A stretch of 24,111 bases of DNA, taken from the NCBI GenBank assembly GCA_964595955.1, contig CAZQSF010000059.1, positions 1 to 24,111 on the forward strand, in the 5' to 3' direction. The position numbers and the translations under genes are program-made. Source of the stretch: JAJDFU01 sp964595955. Lineage in GTDB: Bacteria; Bacteroidota; Bacteroidia; Chitinophagales; Saprospiraceae. The first letter of the stretch is position 1; every line of letters starts with the position of its first letter. This document shows, one piece after another, positions 15,652-23,409 of the stretch. Under the pieces are notes generated by a model. The model saw nothing but the letters and a program-made list of their open reading frames with translations. It searched no databases and had not been told where the DNA came from.

Positions 15652-15688
15652 CGCCGCCCTTAGCCCCACGGGCAGGGCGGCGTTTTTT
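15652..15688 (+). terminator. Strong rho-independent terminator in the divergent gap
   Basis: Arms CGCCGCCCT (15652-15660) and AGGGCGGCG (15674-15682) pair perfectly. The loop contains a further GCCC/GGGC stem (15663-15666 and 15670-15673), and six T follow (15683-15688). The polarity is rightward only. No rightward gene ends here: the gap lies between the leftward regulator (start 15463) and the rightward ATP-grasp gene (15832). So it terminates either a small RNA made from 15464-15651 or the leader of the ATP-grasp operon (attenuation). No leader peptide or known riboswitch was recognised in the 15464-15831 gap. Confidence 0.8.
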
Positions 15689-15731
15689 ACCGTAGGACCG
15701 CGCACAAAGGTCTCCTCCTTTGGTTTCATCA

Positions 15732-15761
15732 TTGACATTCCGGCCAAAACCGTTATTTTAA
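15732..15761 (+). promoter_or_regulatory. Possible Bacteroidota-type promoter for the ATP-grasp operon
   Basis: TTG (15732-15734), a 19-base spacer and TATTTTAA (15754-15761) partly match the Bacteroidota sigma-ABfr pattern TTTG...TAnnTTTG (two mismatches in the -7 box). It lies after the terminator and about 70 bases before the ATG at 15832. Confidence 0.3.
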
Positions 15762-15831
15762 GCAAACGCTGGTTACCTTCGAAGGCGGTACATAGGCCGG
15801 CCTTCACTCACAAAAAACACAACGCATACTC

Positions 15832-17052
15832 ATGGCAAACTGCTTTGCGCTGATCGGATGGAGCCTTCCCGTTATTGAAAGCATGCAAAAATCCGAAAAG
15901 CCCTTCGTCATCGTTTCCTTTCCCGATTTTGAGAGCTACGCCAAGGAGCACAACATTCCCTTTGTGCCCTTCCATCTCGATGAATGGGGCAGCCACTCCA
16001 ATTCCCTGGGCCTGGCAGAACTCCTCAAGCCTCACGGCGTGGACGTCGCCGTTCCGCTATACGAGGAGACAGTCGAATGGGCCGGTGCCCTGAACTCCAT
16101 TTACCGAAACGACCCCCGCGTACTCAACCGGGCATTCTTGTTTCGCAACAAGGCCATGATGAAGCGAAAGGCCTTGCTGGGCGGCCTGAAAGTGGGCCTC
16201 TTTGAAGAAGTGCACAACCATCAGCAGGTGCACGAGTTTCTCGATCGCCTCAACGAAGCGAATTTGCAACTGCCCGGCGAAGAGGATGCCTGGCTGCACG
16301 TCAAACCCTTTGCCGCTGCCGGCACGGTGGGGCACCGGTTCATCAAGTCGCGCGAACAAATCGACAGCAAGATCCAGCCGACCGACTTTCCCTGCCTGGT
16401 GGAAAGCCACCTGACCGGGCGGGAGTTTTCCTGCGAAGCCTTCGTTCACGGCGGCAAGGTTCGCTTCCTCAACATCACCGAATACGTAAAACTGGGGTAT
16501 TCCAACTTCATCCCTGCCGGGCCGGAACTGGAAAGCAAGCGCCCTATCATTCACAAGGAAGTTCAAAAGCTGGTAGACATCTTCGGGATCGAATACGGCA
16601 TGATCCATCCGGAGTGGTTCCTGAATGAAGATGACGTGCTGAACTTCGGCGAAGTGGCCTGCCGCATTCCCGGCGGCCACATTCTGGAGCTGGCCTCCAA
16701 AGCCTGGGGTTTCGACGCCCTGCAAGCCTTTGTACTCACCCACGACCCCAGCCTGACCGAGGAGGAATTGCAGGCCATTTTTCCGGCCGAGAACTACAAG
16801 CCCGAGACCTATTACGGCAATGTCATGGTATTTCCGCAGGCCGGACAGATCTCCAAACTCGAGATTCCCGAAGAACTGCTGGAAGAGCCCTATTTTCTGG
16901 ACCACAACCTGCAGCAACCGCTCGGGCCGATGAAGATCGGCGGCCGCTCGGGCTTTGGCAACCACTTCGGCACGATCAATTTTGCCGGGGATAATCCGGA
17001 GCGCATGGCCGAATTGCTCAAGCACTACGAAGACGTGCCTTTTTACGTCTGA
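15832..17052 (+). CDS. ATP-grasp domain ligase
   Basis: The 406-residue protein fits an ATP-grasp carboxylate-amine ligase. An N-terminal Rossmann-like part comes first (FALIGWSLPVIESM, then VDVAVPLYEETVEW). The ATP-grasp core follows: KPFAAAGTVGHRF as the glycine-rich loop with an ATP-binding Lys, LVESHLTGREFSCEAFV for the hinge and GxE element, and a late Mg-binding region EWFLNEDDVLNFGEVACRIPGG (Glu and Asn/Arg ligands). The residues in this last motif match the E-x-x-x-R-x-GG pattern of the L-amino-acid ligase/CarB-like group. Such enzymes activate a carboxylate as acyl phosphate and join it to an amine. It is the first gene of a rightward set with a Cys/His protein and a racemase-fold enzyme. 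Substrates unknown. Confidence 0.85.
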   Translation: MANCFALIGWSLPVIESMQKSEKPFVIVSFPDFESYAKEHNIPFVPFHLDEWGSHSNSLGLAELLKPHGVDVAVPLYEETVEWAGALNSIYRNDPRVLNRAFLFRNKAMMKRKALLGGLKVGLFEEVHNHQQVHEFLDRLNEANLQLPGEEDAWLHVKPFAAAGTVGHRFIKSREQIDSKIQPTDFPCLVESHLTGREFSCEAFVHGGKVRFLNITEYVKLGYSNFIPAGPELESKRPIIHKEVQKLVDIFGIEYGMIHPEWFLNEDDVLNFGEVACRIPGGHILELASKAWGFDALQAFVLTHDPSLTEEELQAIFPAENYKPETYYGNVMVFPQAGQISKLEIPEELLEEPYFLDHNLQQPLGPMKIGGRSGFGNHFGTINFAGDNPERMAELLKHYEDVPFYV

Positions 17053-17064
17053 TCCCGAACTTTG

Positions 17065-17100
17065 AAAAAAGGGGGATGCGGCCAAACTTATCCCCCCTTT
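17065..17100 (+). terminator. Terminator-like hairpin between ATP-grasp and next gene
   Basis: A G-run with flanking A (AAAGGGGGAT, 17068-17077) pairs with ATCCCCCCTTT (17090-17100, one bulged C). A pyrimidine-rich tract follows (catcttttctctt). It starts 12 bases after the ATP-grasp stop and lies 28 bases before the next ATG, so it may weaken read-through within the operon or separate two transcripts. Confidence 0.5.
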
Positions 17101-17127
17101 CATCTTTTCTCTTGACAAAGAATATTT

Positions 17128-19128
17128 ATGCCCGTTGCTCTTTCGGATCGCAAAGCCCTTTTGCAGCAAAGCATCCAGGAATTCCAAGACGTACTCCCCC
17201 TCTACCGCGACCAAAAGCTGGAGCGCCTGTTGGGCCAGATGGATGGCCTTATGCGGGTCTCCGAAGGCCTGGACTTGATCTATGCAGAGATCCCGAAGCT
17301 CATTGAGGCCGGAATCTTTCAACAAACCGCCTGGGAGCATCCCGCCCAGTTGGTGCCAGGCCTGGTAAAGGGTACGCTGCTGTCCGGGCACCCCAACAGC
17401 ACCCTGGAAATCCTCAGCGAGTTGCGCATGCTGGCACTGGTAAAAGGCGACTTGAAACGCAAGGGCTTTTCGCCCGGTGATGCTCGAGCTTTTCTCGAGA
17501 ACACCCTGGTCAAAAGCGTCGATCTGGCATTCGGGGAATTCACCCATTCCTTCTGGAGCATATATAGCCAGGGCGAACTAAAAAAGATCCAGCTGTTATC
17601 CCAGAAATTGCTTCAGGAATTGCCCCTGCAAGGCATGCGCAAAAAGTTCGAAGAGCAAGTGGAAGTCATGCTGCACCACCGGGCCATTTTTCCGAGACGG
17701 CTGGAAAAGATGCTGCGGGTCGCCGATGAGCATCTGGAACTGAGTGCCGTGAATGAGGGCGATACCGTCTTGCGGGAACGCGTGAACAGCTTCTTGCACC
17801 CGACCCGCCTGGCTACCGAAAGCAAAACGCCGGATGTCTATGCCGATGCCCTGCCCCGCCTGCGCCAGCGGTCGCTGGAAAAAGAATGCCAGAACATGGC
17901 CGGCCAGATGGCAGAAGACGGCCTGGTATCTCCCTTTCACCTCCCGCTTTTGCGATACATCGCCCGGGAGCATCCCCATCTGGTACCCGAAGTACTGAGT
18001 TTGGATGCCCACGGCCGGGCGGAGTACGAACGACACGAATCCTTTGTGCGCATGCTCATCCAGGAATTCCTGGTGCCGGCCACGCGCTATGCCATTTACG
18101 GCCTCCATCGCGTGCTTCAGCGCAGCCTTTTTTCCCGCCAAATTACCTGGAACGCGCTCAACCGTTTGCTGCGCATTCAGATCCATCCCCAGGTTGCGGA
18201 AACCCTGGAAAAGAGTAACCCTACCGACTATCAGGCCTCTGCCATGCAATTGTTGGTGGGTGGTCTGCTGGGCGTTCTGGGGCATCCTCTGGGCGTTCGC
18301 CAGGGCAATAACCCCACCTGCCAGAGCGCCCGGGGCATCAGCATGTGGAGCCGGCATGCCCCCGGCAAGCTCATCAACCTGCTCATCGATGCGGCCACTG
18401 CCAACAACATCGCTTTCCGATTCGAGGGGCAACACATCAAATCCGCAACCGAAAGCCAGGGGTTGATTCGCACCTTCGACTACCAACTGGACCCGGTCTC
18501 GGTGGTGTTGGTTCCGCATTTGGACAAGGTGTACAACAAGATGATGGCTCTGGCCCAGGTCAAATACCCCGGCAAGGATCCGCATGTCATCGTCAATCCG
18601 GCCTTTTACGGCCATTGGATTCAGACCGGCTTTCGCTCGGTGTACAATGCGCTCACCGGGGTCATCGATCGCTATGACGCTTTCGTGCGCATATTCTATG
18701 CTTCCTTTCACCCGGAATACAATGGAGGCCACCACATTATTTATCCCGTCCCCCTGGGTATTTTCATTACCGACAGCCATGCCAACATGCTGGGCTTCCA
18801 CGCCATTTCCCTGCTCCGGGTAGACCGGGATGAAAAAGGCATTTGGCGGGCGTACTTCTACAATCCCAACAGCGAAGGGAAACAAAACTGGGGCCAGGGC
18901 ATTCAGCCCTCGGTACGCGACTACGGGGAAGAGCCCGGCGAATCCTCCCTACCTTTCTACCAGTTTGCTGCCCGCGTATATGCTTTTCACTACAATACCA
19001 TCCGGCTTGAAGACAAGGCCGAGCAAGTCGATGGGAAATTGGTGCAGAAAGTTCATCAACTGGCCCGAAGCAGTTGGGGGAGGGCCTACAACTGGATCAC
19101 CCCGGCAGAACAAAATCTAACTTCATGA
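17128..19128 (+). CDS. Uncharacterised 666-aa protein with papain-like Cys/His/Asn pattern
   Basis: I do not recognise a family. The first 370 or so residues are mainly helical with no clear motif and no signal peptide, so it is probably cytoplasmic. The C-terminal half shows features of a papain/transglutaminase-like fold: Gln392 lies exactly six residues before Cys398 (RQGNNPTCQSARGISMW), at the start of a probable helix, as with Gln19/Cys25 of papain. A His follows at 558 in a beta-rich setting (NMLGFHAISLLRV) and an Asn at 579 or 581 in the next strand (AYFYNPNSEGKQNWGQG). This suggests a cysteine peptidase, amidase, or acyl transferase. The stop overlaps the next ATG (ATGA at 19125-19128), so it is translationally coupled to the racemase-like gene; the ATP-grasp gene lies 75 bases upstream. 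Confidence 0.7.
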   Translation: MPVALSDRKALLQQSIQEFQDVLPLYRDQKLERLLGQMDGLMRVSEGLDLIYAEIPKLIEAGIFQQTAWEHPAQLVPGLVKGTLLSGHPNSTLEILSELRMLALVKGDLKRKGFSPGDARAFLENTLVKSVDLAFGEFTHSFWSIYSQGELKKIQLLSQKLLQELPLQGMRKKFEEQVEVMLHHRAIFPRRLEKMLRVADEHLELSAVNEGDTVLRERVNSFLHPTRLATESKTPDVYADALPRLRQRSLEKECQNMAGQMAEDGLVSPFHLPLLRYIAREHPHLVPEVLSLDAHGRAEYERHESFVRMLIQEFLVPATRYAIYGLHRVLQRSLFSRQITWNALNRLLRIQIHPQVAETLEKSNPTDYQASAMQLLVGGLLGVLGHPLGVRQGNNPTCQSARGISMWSRHAPGKLINLLIDAATANNIAFRFEGQHIKSATESQGLIRTFDYQLDPVSVVLVPHLDKVYNKMMALAQVKYPGKDPHVIVNPAFYGHWIQTGFRSVYNALTGVIDRYDAFVRIFYASFHPEYNGGHHIIYPVPLGIFITDSHANMLGFHAISLLRVDRDEKGIWRAYFYNPNSEGKQNWGQGIQPSVRDYGEEPGESSLPFYQFAARVYAFHYNTIRLEDKAEQVDGKLVQKVHQLARSSWGRAYNWITPAEQNLTS

Positions 19129-20351
19129 TGGAAAAAACCATTTCCAGGCCCCAATCCGCATCCCTCAACGAGGAACGACGCGACAGCTTCCGCCGGGTTC
19201 GCCACTCCTCTCGCATTGAGTTGAGCCAAAAGGTCCTGCGCAAGAACATCACCTTCCTTAAGAAAAAACTGGGTGCCCATCCGCGCCTGTCCTGCGTGGT
19301 AAAGGCCAATGCCTACGGCCACGGCATCGATCCCATGGTACCCATGCTGGAAAAATGCGGGGTCAATCACTTTTCGGTGGCTTCGGCTTTTGAGGCTGAA
19401 GAGGTGCTGGAGGTATGCTCCCCCAACTCTACCATCATGATCATGGGCATTCTCTATGACGAGGACATTCCCTGGGCCATCGAAAATGAGATCGAATTTT
19501 ACATCTTCGATACGGAACGCCTGGTGACGGTCCGGGATATCGCCCGCAGCCTCGGCAAGCCGGCTCTTCTGCACCTGGAAGTTGAAACGGGTACGAATCG
19601 CACCGGCATGACGGAGATGCATTTTCCCTACGCCCTGAGCTTCCTGAAAGAAAACAAGGCCGAACTCGTTTTCCAGGGCATGTGCACCCATCTGGGGGGT
19701 GCTGAATCGCTGAGCAACAAGTTCAAGATGGAACAGCAGATTGAGCGATATAAGACCTACCTGGCCGAATGCGACCGGCAAGATTACCGCCCCACCTATC
19801 GCCACATCGCCTGTTCAGCGGCCGTGCTGGCCTATCCCGAAACCCATTACGACCTGGTGCGGGTGGGTGTCGCCACGTATGGGTTCTGGCCCAGCCGCGA
19901 CATCTACTTCCTACACCTCCAGGAAGTGGGTAAAGTAAAAGATGCGCCCATGGGCCGCATCATCACCTGGAAGACCGATATCATGGACATCAAGATCGTG
20001 CCCAAGGGCGATTTCATCGGTTACGGTACTACCTTCCAGGCGCTGCGGGATATGAAGATCGCGGTATTGCCGCTCGGATACAGCAACGGCTATCCGCGCG
20101 ACCTCTCCAACCGGGGTCAGGTGCTTATTCGCGGCAAGCGGGCTCCCATCGTCGGGCTCATCAACATGAATCTGTTTATGGTGGACGTCACCCACATTAA
20201 AGAGGTCGGCATAGGCGACGAGGTGGTGCTGCTGGGCAAGCAAAAAAACAACGTCATCAAGGTGGCGGCCTTCACCGATGTGGCCAACCTGCTCAATAAC
20301 GAAATGCTCAGCCGCCTGCCTACCGCCATTCCGCGAAAAGTCGTTAGGTAG
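19125..20351 (+). CDS. Alanine-racemase-fold PLP enzyme with altered active-site residues
   Basis: The 408-residue protein (ATG at 19125, overlapping the previous stop) has an N-terminal extension of about 28 residues, then a full fold-type III racemase: PLP lysine Lys60 (CVVKANAYGHG), His in CTHLGGAES, Arg in DLVRVGVATYG, and catalytic Tyr300 (IGYGTTFQ). Some usual Alr residues differ. By motif alignment with Geobacillus Alr, Glu152 replaces the carboxylated Lys129 (LEVETGTNRTG), Thr157 replaces Met134, Asn349 replaces Asp313 (INMNLFMVD), and Cys230 replaces Asn203; the Arg136 equivalent is kept. This points to a different substrate rather than housekeeping D-alanine synthesis (inference). 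The coupling to the Cys/His protein and ATP-grasp ligase supports a special pathway using a D-amino acid. Confidence 0.88.
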   Translation: MMEKTISRPQSASLNEERRDSFRRVRHSSRIELSQKVLRKNITFLKKKLGAHPRLSCVVKANAYGHGIDPMVPMLEKCGVNHFSVASAFEAEEVLEVCSPNSTIMIMGILYDEDIPWAIENEIEFYIFDTERLVTVRDIARSLGKPALLHLEVETGTNRTGMTEMHFPYALSFLKENKAELVFQGMCTHLGGAESLSNKFKMEQQIERYKTYLAECDRQDYRPTYRHIACSAAVLAYPETHYDLVRVGVATYGFWPSRDIYFLHLQEVGKVKDAPMGRIITWKTDIMDIKIVPKGDFIGYGTTFQALRDMKIAVLPLGYSNGYPRDLSNRGQVLIRGKRAPIVGLINMNLFMVDVTHIKEVGIGDEVVLLGKQKNNVIKVAAFTDVANLLNNEMLSRLPTAIPRKVVR

Positions 20352-20373
20352 CTGACCTCTTTACCGGGGAACC

Positions 20374-20407
20374 CTCACCCCCCAAAGGCTGCCCTCTTGG
20401 GGTTGAG
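20374..20407. repeat. Hairpin after the racemase gene
   Basis: Arms CTCA (20374-20377) plus CCCCAA (20380-20385) pair with TTGGGG (20397-20402) plus TGAG (20404-20407), with a small internal loop. It lies 22 bases after the racemase stop. No T-run follows. It may act as a weak terminator, and it adjoins the repeat copy that follows. Confidence 0.35.
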
Positions 20408-20550
20408 CTACCTGCTAAATGGCTGGATGTCAAAACCTCAGGCCGAAGAAAGTAAAGGGGAGTAACACTCCTTGAGGTCTCTCTATTTGCTACCCGCTGC
20501 CGGGAGGTTGGGCCCTGATTGCCCTCACTTTGCAAAATCGGCCATGCCCA
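20397..20550. mobile_element. Diverged, inverted second copy of the MITE-like element
   Basis: Read on the + strand, this stretch aligns with the reverse complement of the element at 6877-7067. Shared blocks are ATGTCAAAACCTCAGG (20427-20442 versus 7011-7026), CCGGGAGGTTGGGCCCTGA (20500-20518 versus 6920-6938) and GCCATGCCCA (20541-20550 versus 6888-6897), in the same order with similar spacing; weaker similarity extends left to about 20397. The terminal inverted repeats are no longer recognisable, so this is an old copy. It lies in the 328-base gap between the racemase and TPR genes; no other gene is seen there. Confidence 0.75.
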
Positions 20551-20679
20551 GGTTCATACCCTCTGACATCGAACCCTTTTGGTAACCGGCCCACCGCCCC
20601 GGATAGCAGCCCGGTTTGAGCTCTGCCTTTTTTGGGCCCGGCCTCGAACGGTTCTGCCCGATAAGGCGGTTTAGTGTAT

Positions 20680-22182
20680 ATGGGCATCCGAATGCTAGCC
20701 GCTATTTTTATTGGCATCCTGCTGGGGGTTGCCGGCCCCTCGATAGGCGAAGGGCACGGCTATTTTCACCTCGATGCCGACCTGACCGAGGTGCGCAGGC
20801 TGGCCGATCGCTTGCAGTTGGAAAAAGCAACGGAACAGCTTACCGAGGTCCGGAGGGACCAACCCCACAACTTACTGGCTCACCACCTGGCCAACTACAT
20901 CGACTTTCTCAAAGTATACATCAGCGAAGAAGAGGGTCGGCTGGAAGCCTGGAAAGCCCGGCTGAAAACCCGGCTGGAGGCCGTAGCCCTTGGCGATGCC
21001 GAATCTCCTTACTATTCGTACGTACAGGCCGAAATGCGGCTGATGATGGCCATGGGTCGGCTCAAATTCGGTGAGTATCTCGGGGCCTTCCGCGAACTGC
21101 GCAAAGCCTACCGCCTGCTGGCGCAAAACCGGGAGCGCTTCCCCCACTTCGCCCCCGGCCTGCGCGACCTGGGACTGCTGCACGCCATCGTCGGCACCTT
21201 GCCCGGTGGCTACCGCTGGAGCCTGAGCTGGCTGGCCGGCATCCGGGGAGACCTGCAGCAGGGGCGCCGCGAGATGGAGCAGGCCCTGCGTTATCCCGGG
21301 CCGCATCTGCAAGAGACCTGGGTGTTGTATTCCTTTTTACTGCTGCACCTGGCCGGCGAACCGGAGTCGGCCTGGAAGGCTCTGCAGAGTGCCGAACTGA
21401 CAGCCCGGGAAAGCCCGTTGCACGCCTTTCTTCTGGCCAATGCCGCCATGCAGACCCAACGCAATGAGGAAGCCTTGCGAGTTCTGGACCTGTACCCGCG
21501 CGGAGCCGATTTCTTTCCCTTTCCCTATCTGCATTTTATGCGCGGCCTGGCCCGTCTGCGGAAACTGGATAGCGGCGGACGGATCGATCTCCTGGCCTTT
21601 GTGCGTGAATCCCGGGGTAGACACTTCATCAAGGAAGCTCATCAAAAGATCGCCTGGAGCTATTTGCTGGAAGGCGACCGACCGGGCTACCACCTCCACA
21701 TGAGCCTGTGCCTGCTGGAAGGCGAACGCAGCACCGGAAACGACGAGGCCGCCTGGCTGGAAGCCCGAAAGCACAACCCACCTCAGCTCGCGCTGCTTCG
21801 GGCCCGCCTGCTCTGCGACGGCGCTTACTTCGAGCGGGCTTTCGCCGTTTTGCGCTCGCTTTCGCCGAAAGAGCTGTCCGGGCCGGAGCTTGAGCTGGAA
21901 TACGATTATCGCCTCGGACGCATCCTGCAGGGGCTACAACAACCCGAAGCTGCCTTGCGACACTTCGAAGAATTGCTGGAAAAGTCCGATGCCGATAAAG
22001 ATGGAATCATGCGCTGCCGGGCCGCTCTGGAAGCCGGCCGTCTGTGCGAAGCCCTGGGTCGTCTCGGGCAAGCCGCCCTTTACTTTCGCCACTGCCTGGA
22101 CATCCGCCCAAAGGCCTATGCCACAGCCTTGCATCATCAAGCCAAAGCCGGCCTCGCCAGAGTGAACGGAAAGCAGAGATAG
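20680..22182 (+). CDS. TPR-repeat protein, probably exported or membrane-anchored
   Basis: The 500-residue protein begins with a hydrophobic signal or anchor (MGIRMLAAIFIGILLGVAGP). I use the ATG at 20680; a GTG at 20674 would add two residues. The rest is a chain of helix pairs with TPR-like spacing, for example VQAEMRLMMAMGRLKFGEY, QETWVLYSFLLLHLAGEPES, AFLLANAAMQTQRNEEALRV, EYDYRLGRILQGLQQPEAAL and RAALEAGRLCEALGRLGQAA. It is probably a protein-protein scaffold on the periplasmic side. No enzyme motif is visible. It follows the operon with the racemase after 328 bases that hold an old repeat, so co-transcription is doubtful. It converges with the DtxR-type regulator gene, 44 bases apart. 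Confidence 0.75.
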   Translation: MGIRMLAAIFIGILLGVAGPSIGEGHGYFHLDADLTEVRRLADRLQLEKATEQLTEVRRDQPHNLLAHHLANYIDFLKVYISEEEGRLEAWKARLKTRLEAVALGDAESPYYSYVQAEMRLMMAMGRLKFGEYLGAFRELRKAYRLLAQNRERFPHFAPGLRDLGLLHAIVGTLPGGYRWSLSWLAGIRGDLQQGRREMEQALRYPGPHLQETWVLYSFLLLHLAGEPESAWKALQSAELTARESPLHAFLLANAAMQTQRNEEALRVLDLYPRGADFFPFPYLHFMRGLARLRKLDSGGRIDLLAFVRESRGRHFIKEAHQKIAWSYLLEGDRPGYHLHMSLCLLEGERSTGNDEAAWLEARKHNPPQLALLRARLLCDGAYFERAFAVLRSLSPKELSGPELELEYDYRLGRILQGLQQPEAALRHFEELLEKSDADKDGIMRCRAALEAGRLCEALGRLGQAALYFRHCLDIRPKAYATALHHQAKAGLARVNGKQR

Positions 22183-22226
22183 GAAATATAAACACACAGG
22201 CCAGACCTTGCCCCCCGGCATGGGTT

Positions 22227-22895
22227 TCACCACTGCTTTTGGATATACAGATGCTGGCAAACCTTTTTGGTGAGGATCTGCTCGCCCCGGGCTTCCGTGC
22301 GCACCCGCATGGATTCGTCGTAATCCATGCGCTCCAGCACCTCCAGTTGTACGCCCAGAACCAGGCCCAGGCGATCGAGGTACTGCAAAAAGACAGGGCT
22401 GTGATCTTGCACGCCCACGACCACGCCGCCCTCGCCGGGCCGCAGCTCGTCCAGCGGAACCTGCTGGCGATGGGTGAATTTGCCTTCGGCATCCGGTATG
22501 GGGTCGCCATGGGGGTCGTACTTGGGGCTGCCCAGGAACTGATCCAGGCGCTCCACCAGCTCGGGCGAGCGGATGTGTTCCAGCTGCTCGGCGATCTCGT
22601 GCACCTCGTCCCAGGAAAAGTGAAGTTTCTCCACCAGGAAGACCTCCCAGAGGCGGTGCTTGCGGATGAGGCGCGTGGCCAAGCGGTTGCCGGCCGGAGT
22701 GAGGGTCACCCCCTTGTACTTTTCGTAGTGAATGAGATCTTTTTCGGCCAACCGCTTAAGCATGTCCGTAACCGAGGCCGCACTGATCTGAATGGCCTGA
22801 GAAATGGCATTCGTGGACGCGGGGCCCTCCTGCTGCTCCGAGATCTTGAATATGGCCTTGAGGTAGTTCTCTTCGGTTTGGGACAAGCTCTCCAT
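22227..22895 (-). CDS. DtxR/MntR-family metal-dependent transcriptional regulator
   Basis: The 222-residue protein (ATG at 22895; a GTG at 22901 would add two residues) has an N-terminal winged helix (SQTEENYLKAIFKISEQ, then QISAASVTDMLKRLAEKDLI). A dimerisation/metal-binding domain follows, with RLIRKHRLWEVFLVEKLHFS, VHEIAEQLEHIRSPELVERL and YDPHGDPIPDAEG. The last motif reads DPHG where DtxR has CPHG, as in manganese-type MntR regulators. The C-terminal SH3-like/FeoA domain is present (LRPGEGGVVVGVQDHSPVFL), so this is the three-domain form. It should repress metal uptake genes when Mn or Fe is plentiful; no such transporter gene lies within the window. A small membrane protein gene lies 69 bases upstream on the same strand. 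Confidence 0.93.
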   Translation of the reverse strand: MESLSQTEENYLKAIFKISEQQEGPASTNAISQAIQISAASVTDMLKRLAEKDLIHYEKYKGVTLTPAGNRLATRLIRKHRLWEVFLVEKLHFSWDEVHEIAEQLEHIRSPELVERLDQFLGSPKYDPHGDPIPDAEGKFTHRQQVPLDELRPGEGGVVVGVQDHSPVFLQYLDRLGLVLGVQLEVLERMDYDESMRVRTEARGEQILTKKVCQHLYIQKQW

Positions 22896-22964
22896 AGGCA
22901 CCGCGTTTCCGCAAAGCTAGGAGAAATGAAGAATATGCCGGCCCGGGAAATCTACAGCCAAAGG

Positions 22965-23342
22965 TCACACAAACGCATCCGCCTCGGAAAGCTCCTGCCA
23001 TTCGCGAACGGTAAAGGCATAATACCATCCTCCGGCAATGACCGAAACCATCAGCATAGGTACCCAGGCCAACCACTCTTCACCAAAAGGAAACCATTCC
23101 AGGGAAAAAAGCGCATAGAAAAGCCCGAGGAAGCCGGCGGCAAGGGCGAAGTAGAGGGCCCGGAGGCGGGACTGCAGCACCAATGCTCCCAGAAGAGCGC
23201 TGCTCATTTGCAGGACCCCCACTAGAAACAGGCCGGCTAGGCTTATCCAGGGAATGAAAACGGAGAACAGCGTAGGCCAGACCAGCAAGCTCTGCAAGAC
23301 GAGGTCGGCTGTGAGGTAGTGCTTTTGAAATCGGACGGTCAT
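22965..23342 (-). CDS. Small four-helix membrane protein, unknown function
   Basis: The ATG at 23342 gives 125 residues (MTVRFQKHYLTADLVLQSLL...). Upstream codons in the same frame read into an AT-rich promoter-like gap and are not included. Four hydrophobic helices lie near residues 12-30, 32-53, 62-81 and 90-110, with a short charged C-terminus (EWQELSEADAFV). No family is recognised. It precedes the DtxR-type gene by 69 bases in the same direction and may share its transcript. It is divergent from the nitroreductase gene. Confidence 0.75.
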   Translation of the reverse strand: MTVRFQKHYLTADLVLQSLLVWPTLFSVFIPWISLAGLFLVGVLQMSSALLGALVLQSRLRALYFALAAGFLGLFYALFSLEWFPFGEEWLAWVPMLMVSVIAGGWYYAFTVREWQELSEADAFV

Positions 23343-23409
23343 GGGGTGTGGATTTGGTGGAAGTTTAAGATACAGGCTTTTTCTATAACTTTCAATATTA
23401 ATTGAAAAA

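Noticed and set aside
15644..15853. Small + strand frame across the terminator in the divergent gap
   Set aside because: It reads through a strong terminator hairpin and overlaps the ATP-grasp start; composition is not protein-like.
16057..17547. 496-codon - strand frame across the ATP-grasp and next gene
   Set aside because: It spans two real genes and the hairpin between them, and has no motif of its own.
17596..18885. 429-codon - strand frame opposite the 666-residue protein
   Set aside because: The + strand frame is longer, coupled to its neighbour and has a catalytic-like pattern; the - frame product is compositionally a shadow.
22044..23225. 393-codon + strand frame across the DtxR-type and membrane protein genes
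   Set aside because: It starts inside the TPR gene in another frame and crosses two genes on the other strand that have clear features.
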